From Sipunculus nudus (Eukaryota; Annelida; Sipuncula; Golfingiida; Sipunculidae): DNA of 64,000 nucleotides. The notes beneath the pieces were generated by a model that worked only from the letters and a program-made list of their open reading frames with translations, was not told where the DNA came from and ran no database searches. Below are positions 1 to 11,805 of this stretch, piece by piece. The stretch lies in NCBI GenBank assembly GCA_026874595.1, contig CM049318.1:35795956-35859955 (forward strand), in the 5' to 3' direction. Each line of letters opens with the position of its first letter. The stretch's first letter is position 1. Made by a program: the position numbers and the translations under genes.

Positions 1-749
1 AAAATAAGGTTAGTAATATGAAGAAATTACAAAAACTGGTCATAGTGTAAAATCTTAAGGGATACCAATATATATTCCGGGTCAAGATAAATTCCCATTG
101 CATTATATGATTTGGAGATCGTTCTTGAAGAAAGAGGAAACCGGTTTAATGTTCTTGTAGAAAAAAAACCCATCTGGACAAGCATACTTAGAAAAATTGA
201 ATAATTGATCAAATCGCATCATTTCACCAGATCGAGATAGCATGCACGCACCTGTAAGGTGTCCATCATCCATATTTACATGTAGAAGTCATCAATGAAA
301 GTATGCAGAGTTGGTAGATTTATGCGGAATGTAATCTTGTTTACAACTTGGGAAAAGATCAACTTATGTAAGGAATTAAATTACAAAGGCGTGACATTAT
401 GGCTGACATTTCCTTCCGCCCCTAATCAGTATACGTATGTGTAAATGTAGGGATTGATGGACAAAAGACAATTTGAACTCGATATCCAGAGAGTTTCGAG
501 GTGGCTCACGCATACGAAAATCTCTTGTTAGAATTTAACGAGGTTCGATGCAATTTGTTTTTTCAATTTTTCCGTTAGAGCTTTCGTGCATGGCCTGGCC
601 TGTGACCTGGATAGTGTAACGCTGCGCTTCCACTTATATATAGATACCGATACGAATACGCTTAGCGTGTTTCCATTTACAGCTGAAGTCAGGGTTTCAC
701 CAAATTTAACGGGGCCTAAAAAACAAAGTCAAAATAAGTATATTTGTAT
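1..749. other. No gene recognised (left edge)
   Basis: AT-rich sequence. Open frames exist on both strands, the longest about 69 codons starting at 586, but none matches a family I know and none has convincing splice sites. The right end abuts the target duplication of a solo LTR. Confidence 0.5.
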
Positions 750-753
750 ATAT

Positions 754-1554
754 TGTCACGGAACCTTATATCAACAGATCAGGTATGCGCGATGAACATA
801 AATTTGTAATGGAAAAAAAATCAGATTCTGTAACACTAGGCAGCGTGAAATGTCTTGGGGAAAGAATAAAGAAGTCTGTTTTTTGTTAATAAAGAACTAT
901 AATTTATTCTTAAAAACCCTAACATTACAATACACTAAATCAATACAATTATACAGTACAACAACAGTATAACAGCAAATCAGTATATAATCACACAACC
1001 TAATAAACAAAGTGCACAGTACCAGGATACCACCACTGTCACAGCGACAAGTCCTTTAAAGCAAATCTTCTCAGAGAATAACAGTCCAGTTCATTCACAA
1101 AATCAATCCGCCGTAATCCCAAAGTGAAGTTCCTGTCATAATCCTGAAAGCAAACTGAAGACTATATAAGATCGGTCACGAATCCAGAAGAAAATCTCCA
1201 ATTGCCGCACTTATCGGAATATGTCCCATAAACTGACTTACACGCTTCTGTGTCCGCTGGAATATTCTCTCACCTCTCTCTCGGCTCTAAAACATAGCCC
1301 CTCTTTCCAACCTTTCATCCGAAAACTCTAGAAAATTCCCTTTCACAAACAATCGAAAAGAACAATACATAATACACAGTACACACGCTACAGGAAACAT
1401 CTCGAACAGAGAACGCCGTGTCAGGGTTCACACGTGGGCCAGCCCGGCTCGGCCAGGCGATGCTGTCATGGCAACGAGCTACGCGTGCTACACAAACCAA
1501 ATGTCAACAACACATGGAACAACCGTGCGCACAATAAAACAATCATCTGTAACA
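754..1554 (+). mobile_element. Solo LTR, copy 1 of an ~800-bp LTR family
   Basis: An 801-bp segment starting TGTCACGG and ending CTGTAACA, so it has the TG...CA ends and short inverted termini of an LTR. It is flanked by ATAT at 750-753 and again at 1555-1558, a 4-bp target duplication (ambiguous because the flank is TA-rich). It aligns along its whole length, in the same orientation, with 56620-57421. AATAAA near the right end supports + orientation (poly-A signal near the R/U5 boundary). There is no gag or pol next to it, so it is a solo LTR left by LTR-LTR recombination. The superfamily (Gypsy, Bel or other) cannot be told from the LTR alone. Confidence 0.8.
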
Positions 1555-1903
1555 ATATATATAAAAGATATATTCTGTCTCCCTTATTATGCGTATAATG
1601 TAATGAAATTGTACTGATTATATACACATGTGGGCATATGTGAGCACATTTTTTTCTCCGAAAAATTACGTAACTGAAACGAGAAATGGAGAACCGTGCA
1701 AGCAGAGCCCTGAAATCGCCGTATACGGGCACCGTATCCGCGCCGCGCCCATACAAGTTGAAACACCACGTGTTTTATCCTATTTTAGTTCCAAACGTGT
1801 TAGTGTAGGTACCAAGACAAGTATAAACACAGCTTTCACGCAGAAGCCTTTGGGCTTCTACTGTACAAACTTAGTGAAATTATATTCTCCCTTTGTCTTC
1901 TGT

Positions 1904-2240
1904 TGTGCAGTTATGTTTCGATTATCTACACTGAAACAGACTCAACTTTGTATAAGTCTATCATAAGGTCCAATTCACACTGTAAAATGAGACAAAATCA
2001 ACTTTTTTTCATCTGCAATATTGGATTTACTACATAACAATACATTTTGGTCCGTGAAATAATCCTATTATATTGTGCAGTTATGTGCCGATAATGTACA
2101 CTGAAATAAACTCAGCTATGTATAAGTCTATCTTAAGGTCAAATTCACACTGTAAAATGAGACAAAATAATCTTTTTTTCTTCTGCAATATTTGATTTAC
2201 TACAGAATAATACATTTTGATCCGTGAAATAATCCAAAAA
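1904..2240. repeat. 170-bp tandem duplication
   Basis: Two adjacent units starting TGTGCAGTTATGT at 1904 and 2074. They share long matching stretches (for example TAAGTCTATC, AATTCACACTGTAAAATGAG, CCGTGAAATAATCC). The second unit runs to about 2235 before the match ends. Confidence 0.85.
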
Positions 2241-3237
2241 TAAGACCGTATCTTTGATGCAGCAAAAAGATAATACCTTTTTTGTGAGCCGTGGTGACAG
2301 GAGCTCCATGGATAATTTATCATTTTTACATAATATAATACAGGCGGCGAACCCTAGTATTAATGTTGTTTCTCCGTGACAGCGCCAGACACTTTGTGAT
2401 CCTAAATTTACTCTTATCACAGCGGTGCTGTCCGGTGGGACAACGGAGAGACATATATGTGCGGGCGAAGGTTTTACGGCCCTATAAACGCCGGCTTCAG
2501 TGTATCAATACATCACAGTTTTGCTGGTTGAAAAGTTTGTATTTTATTCCTCACTTACCGCCCCGTCTACTTATTTACTTTCATTGACAAACACCGTGGT
2601 TATTTTCCGGGAAACGCCATTTTATTGTTTTTCCTATTGTCCAATATATCTTGAGTATCACTGCCTCGAGAAAGTTATGTGCTATTGCGCGGAAAAAAAA
2701 ACGGAAACCGTAGCTGAAAGATTGGTATTAGACCAGCAAATGCGAGGGGGGGGGATATAGTAAAGGAGTTCGTTCTTTATTTTACACAACTTCCTGCGTT
2801 TAACGTCCAGGCTTTTATATCAATACGCGTTGTGTTTACGAATAGCCTTTTTTCTGTGTTGGACTGTTAATTGTCTTTCTACCTCAGTGTTTATGTTATA
2901 TCATTATTCCATATCATAACATACCCTGATACATAAATCTTTCTCCACGGTATCTTTCTGGTAGTATGCCAAAATAAAGTACTTCAGAGCTGTTTTATGT
3001 TACTACCATAGGGCATTTCCCGAACTTTGGCATCTGTACCTGACCATATAGTTGTAGATATGATGACGCTGTAAAAGTTACTAGTTTGCTTGATCAAACA
3101 GAGATCTTTCGTTCCCTGTAAAACGCTGACATTGAATAAAAGGCAAAATTAATGTAAAAAATAGATAACTAGAAATCTACATTCTAAGGAATGCAATCCC
3201 TCTCTCTGTTTGAGGTCCTTTTGTTGAAAGGTCCCAA
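2241..3237. other. No gene recognised
   Basis: Intergenic-type sequence. Two short open frames on the + strand (74 and 86 codons, 2363-2760) overlap each other in different frames and contain no motif I recognise. A short G run sits at 2747-2755. Confidence 0.4.
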
Positions 3238-3465
3238 AAACGTGCATTAATGACTTTACATTTGCGTATATTCATTGATCACGCTCCTAAATCCCGATCG
3301 TGTGCCGTATCCACACCAAAATCTTATCGCTTCTATTTGACCCATTTCCGAAATGCCTTTACATTTTAGGATTGCGTTTGTTACTTTGTACAAACACACC
3401 CACACACAAACACAAGCACTAACGGGGATGAACGCATACCATCCTGGCGGAGGCAATTATAGGAA
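3238..3465 (+). repeat. Interspersed repeat family F, copy 1 (5'-truncated)
   Basis: Carries the family landmarks in order: a TTTACATTTGCGTATATTC segment, a pyrimidine-rich TCCACACCAAAATCTTATCG block, a GACCCATTTCCGAAATGCC block, a CA-rich stretch of ACACACCCACACACAAAC, and a 3' end GAACGCATACCATCC followed by GGCGGAGGC. Eight copies occur in this window. The family has no visible tRNA head or terminal inverted repeats. The 3' end can form a short hairpin (CCTCC/GGCGG), which would fit a non-autonomous element, class undetermined. Confidence 0.6.
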
Positions 3466-3904
3466 CAGGAGCAATGATATAGAAGGGGTTCCTAGTGTAT
3501 TCTTCCACATAACAAACAAACAGTAGAGAAAAGGAATATAAAAACAAACAAAAATAAAATGTAATCACATAATATATGCATATATTGATTTATTAGTAAA
3601 TTTCATTCAGTGATCATTTATATAATTAGCAAGGTCCATAAAGTTAATCTTTAAAAAATTCCCTGTTTTGTCAGGAAATATTACTTTCACTTATAACATC
3701 AATCATCAGCGCCAATTAAATATAAACCAATCCTTTAGTTGTGTTGTATCCCCAGACAAAGGGATACTTTAGTTTAAGCACGTTCGCGCCGCCGCCGCCG
3801 CAGAGATTTCCTTTGGACGCCATAACTCAAAAAATATTTTACAGATCTTTACCACACTAGACATGTGCATAGATATGGGTGAGAGGACGAAGCCTACATA
3901 AAAT

Positions 3905-4165
3905 GTGGTCATGACCTTCACTAGGAGAGTGACCTTGACCTTGAATAGGTCCATTTTGGGGAAAATCACACAAATTCTTAAATATCTGAAGTAATCCGGC
4001 ATTGACTGATCCAAAAATCAACTTGACCGAAGAATGATGTATATATAAACTGGGGTCATGACCTTTCATATGGGATGGCCTTGACCTTGAATATTGCCAT
4101 ATACGGTGTAAATCACCCAAAATCATACATATCTCAATAAGGGATGCAAAATCAAACTGACCGAA
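3905..4165. repeat. Two-unit ~144-bp repeat with GTCATGACCTT motif
   Basis: GGTCATGACCTT occurs at about 3909 and 4053. Each is followed by a GACCTTGACCTTGAAT or GGCCTTGACCTTGAAT block and then an AATCACACAAATTCTTA-like or AATCACCCAAAATCATA-like block. The units have diverged. Unit edges are approximate. A (GCC)n run lies just before, at about 3787-3801. Confidence 0.7.
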
Positions 4166-4194
4166 GATCTTGGATAGCTTTGTCTTTTGCGGAA

Positions 4195-5095
4195 GACAGG
4201 TGGCGCCACCTTCTGTCCTTTTCTTGTTTTAAGGCCTTTTAATTACCAATCATTGCCACTTGACAGTACTGAGAGCATTATAAGTCTAAGACTAATGGAC
4301 AGATTGGGCGGAAATTGTGCATGTCTTTTGATCTTGGATACCCCCATCTTGTATTCAAGACTGGTGGCGCTATCTGCAATCGTAATTGTGTGGTGTCTAT
4401 CCGTACGTTTGCTTTCGGTAGAAATTGCCCACATCTCCGGAGTGGTTCAAGGTATAGGTCTGAAATTTGTAATGTCCATCCAATTTGGAAAGTTTTCTCG
4501 AAAACCAGACAGGTGGCATCACCTATATTCCCGTTTTTATAGAATAAATTTAAATCATTTTCTGTTCAGTGATTTTCCCTATTGGCCTGAAATTGTGCAT
4601 ATCCATAGATCTTTGACTCCTCCATCTTGTACTCAAGACTGGTGGCTCCATCTGCAATAGTTTTGGCGTGGCGTCCATCTGTACATGTGCTTTGGGTGAA
4701 AATTGCTCATATCTCCGGATTGGTTCAAGGTATTGGTCTGAAATTTGGCATGTCCATCCATCTTGGAAAGTTTTCTCGTAAACCAAACAGGTGGCGCCAC
4801 CTACCTTCCCGTTTCCGTAAAAAAATTAAATGCTCTTTCCTGAGGAGTGATTTGCCCTAATGGCCTGAAGTTGTGCATATCCATAGATCTTGTACTTCTC
4901 CATCTTGTACTCAAGACTGGTTGCGCCATCTGTAATTGTTTTGCCATGGCGTCCATCTGTACATGTGCTTTGGGTGAAATTTAAATCTGGCATGTCTGTC
5001 CATCCTGGAGAATTATCTCGTAAACCAGACAGGTGGCGCTACCTACCTTCCTGTTTCCGTAAAATAAATTAATGCTTTTTTTCTCGAGAGAGATT
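4195..5095. repeat. Tandem repeat array, ~278-bp unit, with GGTGGCGCCACC palindrome
   Basis: CAAGACTGGT recurs at about 4356, 4634 and 4912, an exact 278-bp spacing. ACAGGTGGC recurs at about 4195, 4508, 4786 and 5028. The last unit has lost ~36 bp. Each unit contains a GGTGGCGCCACC-like 12-mer, perfectly palindromic at 4199-4210 and 4790-4801, degenerate at ~4511 and ~5033. Other shared blocks are TCCATCTGTACATGTGCTTT and CGTAAACCAGACAGGTGGC. Open frames of up to 157 codons cross this array but simply follow the repeat, so I do not call them genes. Confidence 0.85.
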
Positions 5096-5282
5096 CGACA
5101 TAATGGCCCCCATCTTTGGTTAAAAAAATTGTTTCTCAAGTTGATAGATGGAAGAAACCATAGTCGCTTGCCAAGTGTCAGTATATGCTGAAGATGGGTG
5201 CCTTTTCTAAAAGGGGGGGGGGGGGTTATTGTATGGGGATACTCTGGCATCTGCGGTGCCAAGAAATATCTAGTTATTTTTA

Positions 5283-5462
5283 CAGTCGAGTGGAAAGAAA
5301 CGCTCGCATCTATCCTCTGCTGACCCCGGTTCGATCCCCTGTGTGGTTATGAGAGTGGGTTGTAGTTGCCCGTCTAAGGCCGATGGTTTTCTCCCGGTTC
5401 TCCAGTTTCTTCCACCTCTAGACATTACTCTCAAGGAGAGTGCCTTGATTCGGTTCAATAGC
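5283..5462 (+). mobile_element. tRNA-derived SINE family S2, copy 1
   Basis: A clean RNA polymerase III B-box-like GGTTCGATCCCC is at 5328-5339, followed by the family body: GAGAGTGGGTTGTAGTTGCC, TCTAAGGCCGATGGTTTTCT, CCGGTTCTCCAGTTTCTTCC and a 3' GAGAGTGCCTTGATTCGG. Related copies lie at 26815-27012 (minus), 30165-30335 and 37345-38200 (interrupted). The A-box region is degenerate. A poly-G run of 13 (5213-5225) lies just upstream. Confidence 0.7.
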
Positions 5463-6389
5463 TATTCGTACAATTCATGTAAAATTAATATAATTTAGAA
5501 ATGAATACCGTGTTTACATAAAATTCTGATATTTTGCTTATATTTTTCCGAATTTATTTCTAAACCAGTAAAGGCTTAAACAAATTCACAGTCCCTTCTC
5601 GCTGCTTTTAAAAAAACATAAAAGGACCGCTTGTCCTAAAGAGCTGAAAGATTCAGTGATGGATGCAATAAATTGCTAGTTGAATTATAAATGCCGAAAA
5701 CGGTTGTTCTGGCAGCGAGCCAAATATGCTTGCGAAAGCAATTTTAACGAAGGCGTTTTGTTATTGCGTCTTTGACTGGTCCTTTTAATTATTAAGAGGT
5801 TTTCTGCTTGGCGCATTTCATTTAAGTGCTCCAAATTTTCGATGAGGTCCTGCAGAGTAGTCTATTAAAACACAGAAGTTACTTTCACCAATTCAGATAT
5901 TCATCGATTTTGAGTAGCGTTAGGGTCATTTTAATTATTTAGAAGTTTTCTGCTTGGCAAATTTCATTTAAGTGTTCCGCATTTTCAACGAGGGCCCTGT
6001 TCGGTGGTCTTTTTAGACACAGCAGTTGTTTTCAACAATTCAGGAATTCATTGTTTTGAGTGGCGTAAGGGCTATCAGTAGTGACACAATAAAAGGCGAA
6101 GTATTTCATGCAGATACATGTATATTGTGGCCGCTTTTTATTTTGTTCGTGAGGGTTTCAAATTTGCGATGTTCGACAAAAGGGATTAATTACGAAATAA
6201 AGTCTTCGCGAACAAGAGGACACATCATCAAAAGCAAAAAACAAAAAAAAAAAAACAAAAAAATCAATGATATTATAAAAAAATTATTGAACTTGTATGT
6301 GACCGTTGATCTTTGATAGCTAATATGAATAATCAGATCTTCAAATTATCTGCCATGATTGATGATGCTCTGACAGTTTTGATCTCCAA

Positions 6390-6390
<1 letters not shown>
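5463..6390. other. No gene recognised; diverged internal duplication
   Basis: TTAATTATTAAGAGGTTTTCTGCTTGG (about 5780) and TTAATTATTTAGAAGTTTTCTGCTTGG (about 5930) mark a ~150-bp diverged tandem duplication; TCATTTAAGTG and a TTCAACAATTCAG/TTCACCAATTCAG block also recur. Nothing else is identifiable. Confidence 0.55.

Positions 6391-6441
<51 letters not shown>
6391..6441. repeat. (TA)n microsatellite
   Basis: Nearly pure TA dinucleotides with two interruptions (TATG, TTTA). Confidence 0.95.
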
Positions 6442-6689
6442 TTATATTTGTGATTTTGTGTGTGTTTTTGTTCTCTATAGCCTAGTCTACACTGGGGTAT
6501 AATGTATGTGATGGGTCTTATTCACATACAGAGGTCTGTCTCAAAGTGTAACCTTATAAGGATAACTAGAATTAGGGTAGTCGACAAGCGACTACGTGTA
6601 TCCGCCGAAACCAGATTGGGATGGGTGAAGTGAGGCATGGATTGAGTGGCAAGGGGAAATAGAGAGAGGTGTGTTGCATATATGCATAA

Positions 6690-7270
6690 AGGTCTGCAGC
6701 CGAAATGTGTATGGAGTTGGCGCCACCTGCCACAAAATCCAGAAAGTCATCCAAGTCGTATACAATTGCAAAGTTTTAAGCAGATAAGTCAAACCACTGC
6801 CGAGATATGAGTTGCAGGTGGCGCCACCAGATTTGCTTATGACATAGACCTATGTGAGATCTATACATATGCAAAATTTAAGGAGGATACGTCAAACCAG
6901 TCCTTAGATATAAGCCTGGATGTCTGCAGCCTTAACGTGAAAGGTGGCGACACCTGCTAGAAAAAATCGAGAGAGCTATCCAAGTTGTATATACTTGCAA
7001 AAATTTAGGGAGATAAGTCAAACCACTGCCGAGATATGAGTGATTTTATCCCATGGCAGACAAACAGACGGACGCTGTGCAAAAATGGTTGCAGGTGGCG
7101 CCAGCAGTTTTTTTTATAATATAAAGCTATCCAAGAGCTACAAACATACAAAATTTCAACTCGATCGGTCAAACTGCTCCCGAGATATGTTGGTTTATGT
7201 GTGGAAACAGACGCACAAATGGACGCTGGGCAGAGAGGAAACATCAGAATTCAACCAAAAATGAGGGCGC
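6690..7270. repeat. Second GGTGGCGCCACC-bearing repeat array
   Basis: Repeated modules of GCAGGTGGCGCCA, GCTATCCAAGTTGTATA, GCAAAATTTAAGG and GGTCAAACCACTGCCGAGATATGAG-type sequence occur at roughly 100-250-bp intervals. The palindrome is perfect at 6817-6828 and degenerate at ~6719, ~6940 and ~7095. The sequence body differs from the 4.2-5.1 kb array although the palindromic core is the same. Two copies of an ACAAACAGACGGACGC-type run occur. Confidence 0.7.
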
Positions 7271-7694
7271 AGCAGTTCACATGTGGCCCGATCATAATTC
7301 CGAAATAAAAAAAATCTGCTCAGCGGTTACGCGGCGGCGGTGGCGGCGTGCACCTCAAAACATAGTATCCGCAAAACTCTGTTTTGGCGGATAGAATTAA
7401 TCAACTGGCCTGCTACAGCAGCTGCTAGTACATAACAGGCGATCATGTAACAGGGTCTTAGTTACTGGTACAGTCTAGCACCCACTGAGATACTTGTATC
7501 ACAGAGGTCAGTTTGCTGTCAGTTATTTTAATAAGCGCCCTACAGTGCAGATATCCTGCAAAGAATAGACAGCTCTACAGTTTGCCTCCAAAGCATACAT
7601 TATGTAGAGGTGACAGCCAAACGTTTTGGGCGGTCTCATATGGAACATTAATAAACAACCATAACATTGTTGGATTACTTTTGTGAAACATCTA

Positions 7695-8335
7695 ATAACC
7701 AATGCACATCGTTTTTGTGCCAGAAGTGGCGACCTATTACATCTGGAGTCAGATGTGGGATCGTGACCTTACAACAAATCTTTGTTTAAACTACACACAA
7801 AGTCGGTTAAACTTGGTTCAGTCAAACGTGTTCCAGATTCGAACACGGCGTCAGTATTTCCATATCCCAAAAGGTCCATCAAATGGTTTCAAAATGAGTG
7901 AAGATTTGAACTTTCCAAGTCCGAAAAAATGACAGACAGGAAATATTCCTCAATAAGATATTCGATTTATCCCGCAGGCAACTATATGATGGGGTGTCTC
8001 GTCAGTAATGACACAGTTGTTACAGGCTTTGAAGGATAAAGGCATTACCTTGGGCCGCTCCTGCCGACAGGTGCATTCTGATGGTGCTCTTTGGAATAGT
8101 CTAGTTTGGCGACCCTTGCCATCCTATGACGTCAGCCTCTTGGAACTCACTACTGGGAAGACGGCGGCTGTCGGGGTTGCACATATCAGGGCCAAAATAA
8201 GTGCTGTCGTGATAACTAGACCAGACTATCCACATTGTCGCCAAATCGTTTGATCAGATACTCTGGAGCGTGAGCTGGAAGTGATAAGGCCATCTACCGG
8301 TCTACTAGTCATCCAGGTGTTCACCCAGGAGCGTA
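7695..8335. other. Moderate-GC stretch, no gene recognised
   Basis: Contains an 81-codon + strand open frame at 8008-8253 that is more GC-balanced than its surroundings. It has no motif I recognise, no signal peptide and no clear splice signals. It could be a transposon fragment or a decayed exon. Confidence 0.3.
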
Positions 8336-8339
8336 CCTA

Positions 8340-8795
8340 GGTCACCGATACCTATGTCCCCCGGACCTATGTTCCCCGGAACCTATATTTCTCGGTAGCT
8401 ATGGTCTCCCTTTTCCTATTTTTTTCCGATAGCTATGGTTTCCCTTTACTTATGTTTCCCGGGACTTTTGTTTCCCGGAAGCTATGGCACCCCTTTACCT
8501 ATGTTTCCCATTATCTATATTTCCCGGCAGCTATGATTCACCTTTTCCTATTTTTTTCCGGTAGCTATGGTTTCCCTTTACCTATGTTTCCCAGTACCTA
8601 TGTTCAACGGTACCTTTGGCTCCCCATTACCTATTTTTCCAGGTAACTAACTTTCCCGGCAGCTATGATTTCAATTTCTATGTTTCTGGCTAGTTATGGC
8701 TCCCCTTTACCTATATGTCCCGGTAGCTATGGTTTCCCTTTACCTATGTTTCATGGTACCTATGTTTCACGGCATCCCTGTTCTCCAGATGGTCA
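8340..8795 (+). repeat. Minisatellite with ~16-bp core (CCTATGTTTCCCGGTA)
   Basis: About 27 imperfect iterations of a 16-18-bp core combining CTATG, TTTCCC and a GGTA/GGTAGC linker; a higher-order pattern (TAGCTATGGTTTCCCTTTACC) recurs at about 8430, 8562 and 8723. Because the core is often 16 bp, three units keep frame, so open frames at 8401-8646 and 8665-8886 read as SYGFPLPMFPGTYV-type peptide repeats. These are by-products of the array. Confidence 0.85.
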
Positions 8796-8889
8796 TATAG
8801 TGTTAATATGGAAAGCTGTTTCCGCAGAGCACATATTATTTGTGGAAGAATGGAAGGTTATGTTACCCTTGAAATTCAATGAATGATTA

Positions 8890-9427
8890 CACTCGCGAAA
8901 TTATTAAGATATGCATTTTTATCTTAATTCAAAAGTTCAAAGCGTAATATTTTCGCAAGTTCTTCATAAATATTTTTTTGTTTTGCACCATTGTGGAAAA
9001 TCACACATGTTGGGCTTACGTTTGTAAATTTTTCTTAAGAAATTTGTTTTGCAATATTAATACTTGACCCCAGTGCCAAATCTGTATTGCAAGCAAAACC
9101 TATTTACAGAAAATAGGTACAGGGAATAAAGGTAATGTGGAACAAAGAAAATATTTGGATAAGATTCCTTACAAAGTGTTGCTCATATATTGTGTATATA
9201 GATACGATACACATCTGTAGACCTGATTTGTGAGCCGTAACCCAAGCAAACAGAGAAAATAAAATCGCACCCTTATAAAATAATAATTAATAAAAATCCA
9301 GGAAGTATTGCACCAAAGATTTTATTGTGTGTGGTTAACTTTATGTGTTTGCAATTATCATGCGGAGAAGTGATCAAGATAGGTCTGGCAATTACCATTA
9401 AGAATGTAATAATAATTAATAAGAATA
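8890..9427. other. AT-rich, nothing recognised
   Basis: No open frame, repeat unit or motif that I can support. Confidence 0.5.
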
Positions 9428-9690
9428 TTTGTGTTTGCTTTCACTTAATCGGCGGGTATTCCAAGGCTGATTCGTGCATAAGTGGGTGACTGCACATATG
9501 TGAATATTCCTCGATGACGTTTCTCAATCCAAATCATGGGCCGGATCCTCACCAAAATCTAATCGATTCTTTATTGACCCTTTCCCGAAAATGCCATGAA
9601 TATTTTATTCGATTCCATCCAGGGGTTCTGATAGGAATTGTTTTTGGCTCATTAAGTATTTAAAATTGACGTTTGGCCTAGAGAATGTGT
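9428..9690 (+). repeat. Interspersed repeat family F, copy 2
   Basis: Begins TGTTTGCTTTCACTTAATCGG and continues TTCGTGCATAAGTGGGTGACTG, GTGAATATTCCTCGATGACG, ATCATGGGCCGGATCC, ACCAAAATCTAATCGATTCT, GACCCTTTCCCGAAAATGCC. This is the most complete 5' half of the family. The 3' CA-rich end is not clear here. Confidence 0.7.
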
Positions 9691-10339
9691 GTTTTAAATT
9701 CGGTATAAAGGAAGGGGAAGCTTACAGGTTCATGGATATATTTTTTTCTTTCTTCTGCCATTTCCATGTTTGTTTTAAACCTCAAATATTGCTGATTTTA
9801 CAAAGCTGATATTTGCCCGTATTATTATTCCTAGGTCGCAAATTTGCACCTGATCTTTATTTATCACCTTGATTTTATTACCAAGGTGTTAAATAAAAGA
9901 GGAGATTCCCCATTATCGCTCAGTTGTGGGCGTCGTGGGAGGCTTCCAGAGACCGCTTGGCGATAACATATATCTATTAGTGTGTACCATTCTCTTAGAC
10001 TGACTGCATGCAATGTAGCGCTAAATATGAGGTTGCATGACATGGCAGTGAGACATGAGAATGAGTCTATAGGTTTGGTCTTTGTCTAAACGTTTTAATC
10101 AGGATAGTGGCTGCGGTCTTTGTCACGGTCTTTTTATCGGACAAGCCACATGGACTTATAGCATAACTGTCGTCAGAATCGAGCAAACATCTATCAGACA
10201 AACTTTGTTTTAATTTTATTTATGTAATATGTTTACCATTTGCCCCTAAAGGAAGGGATCCGACGCTTCCGTACTTTTATCATTGTCTAAAAAACTTATA
10301 AATAATATCCTTTTTTATAATTTTATAATTTTGCATGCT

Positions 10340-10510
10340 AATTACGGGATAAGATGTAACAAATTATTAAAGTATCATTTATTAATTTATAGCTTATCAA
10401 CTCTTAGCATTTCAAAGTTTAGATGTGTGAAAATGACTTAGAACCATATCCTGTCTCAGCACGTGTCCCATGGCTGAGATAAAATATGGTCCACTTAAAA
10501 TTATTTTTTA
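10340..10510. repeat. Diverged direct repeat, left copy (flanks the putative first exon)
   Basis: TTACGGGATAAGATGTAACAAATTA here corresponds to TTATGGGGTAAGATGTTACAAATTA at ~11642; CTGAGATAAAATATGGTCCAC corresponds to GACGAGATAAAATATAGTGCACC at ~11780. The copies are old and share order and spacing over ~165 bp. Confidence 0.6.
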
Positions 10511-10792
10511 TCATCTTTGTGACACACCAATCTATCAAAAGTTAATTGAAAGTTATAAAATTTACAAGTTAGACCGCGGCTGAAGGAAATAAGGAAAGTG
10601 ATGTTCTGTGTATATATATTACAAATAATTTTTTTTGTTATTTATTTTGTTAAAGCAGGATTTTTTTGTCTTTTTAGGGTAATGTTAATTCTTCTGATCA
10701 TATTCATTTATATATCATTTTACCGTAAAGGAAGCATCTGTCATGTGACATGATGTGAATATATAATCAACTATGCCAGTGTTTCGGTCGGT

Positions 10793-10800
10793 TATATAAA
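10793..10800 (+). promoter_or_regulatory. Putative TATA box for the gene starting at 10975
   Basis: TATATAAA in an otherwise mixed context (GGTTATATAAATTTC), with a possible initiator (CACTAAC) about 28 bp downstream, and about 150 nt before the ATG. A six-codon upstream ORF (10874-10894) lies in the inferred leader. TATA-like words are common in AT-rich DNA, so support comes from position. Confidence 0.4.
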
Positions 10801-10974
10801 TTTCTCATTCTTGGCAAAAACACTAACTTGAACGTACTTTTGCCACTGCGTCCAGTTATTCATCAAAATAATAATGATATATTTGACGTACTGACGACTC
10901 CCAATAGAATTATTTTAGATTAAGGTGACAGCTCCAAACAAAGAAAAATAGTTGGTTCTGAGGAACCAAAATTA

Positions 10975-11087
10975 ATGGTCTGGCCGAAGTACTTCAAAAA
11001 TTATTTGCCAGAGAAACACCCGTTAATGAAATTATGCGCAGAAAATAATGTCATCGGACCATTCCAGCCTGTCAGAGGCCTAGCGGC
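10975..11087 (+). CDS. Putative first coding exon of an unidentified gene
   Basis: ATG at 10975 opens 37 codons plus two bases, ending at a strong donor (GC|GTAAGT, donor GT at 11088-11089). The peptide begins MVWPKYFKNYLPEKHPLMKL and ends near IGPFQPVRGLA. It has a balanced, protein-like composition (W, P, Y, charged residues), no low complexity and lies in no repeat detected here. The frame is open upstream for 13 more codons before a TAA, so an earlier acceptor cannot be excluded, but a TATA box and leader-like sequence favour a 5' exon. It joins in phase to the exon at 12513. I do not recognise the family and see no signal peptide. Being too short to stand alone, it depends on the splice evidence. 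Confidence 0.55.
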
Positions 11088-11640
11088 GTAAGTTCATTTT
11101 TTATTGATATGCCTAATGAGGATAGGATAGTTAAAAATTTGCCTACCTTTTAACCTATGCTGAGTATTGCTTATAAATGCATGATTTTCGTATATGTGAT
11201 GGCGTATTGCGAAACACATTGCGATATTTTCATTTGATTAGTTTATAGGAAATAAGTGTTTCTTTTCTAGTATAATTTAACATTTATTTGACATGCTTTT
11301 AATTTATAATTGTGTAAAAACAACGGCAAGTACATGCAGAGGAATTTCTATTTCACACAAGACATATATCAGAAGTATCCGGTTACGGTCTAGGGTAACA
11401 TGCTTTTGCCCTTTTACTAATCTTAACCGATTTATACATAGAAATGGGAGCTTATTTTTATTACAATATATCAATTGCAGTCACGTTTAACAAAATAACG
11501 ATATATGAAAACGATGTAACGTTACGTAATATGCGATTCTCCGTTCTCCGATATACCGATAAAGCAATAACACAATGCACCCGTGCACAATTTCCCATCC
11601 CTTGTGATCTCAGATATTAGACTTTGAAAAGTTCAAATGG

Positions 11641-11805
11641 GAATTATGGGGTAAGATGTTACAAATTACTGTAGGTACTGCTCTATTACTCAACTGCTGA
11701 TCAACTGTTTTCGTCTAAAGATCTGGATGCTAGAGAATGACTAAGTGAGAATCGTTAGCTCTCTTTAGCAGTGTACCACGACGAGATAAAATATAGTGCA
11801 CCAAG
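11641..11805. repeat. Diverged direct repeat, right copy
   Basis: Partner of 10340-10510. The two copies bracket the putative first exon. Confidence 0.6.

Noticed and set aside
4187-4660. 157-codon open frame
   Set aside because: It follows a 278-bp tandem repeat and overlaps other long frames on both strands.
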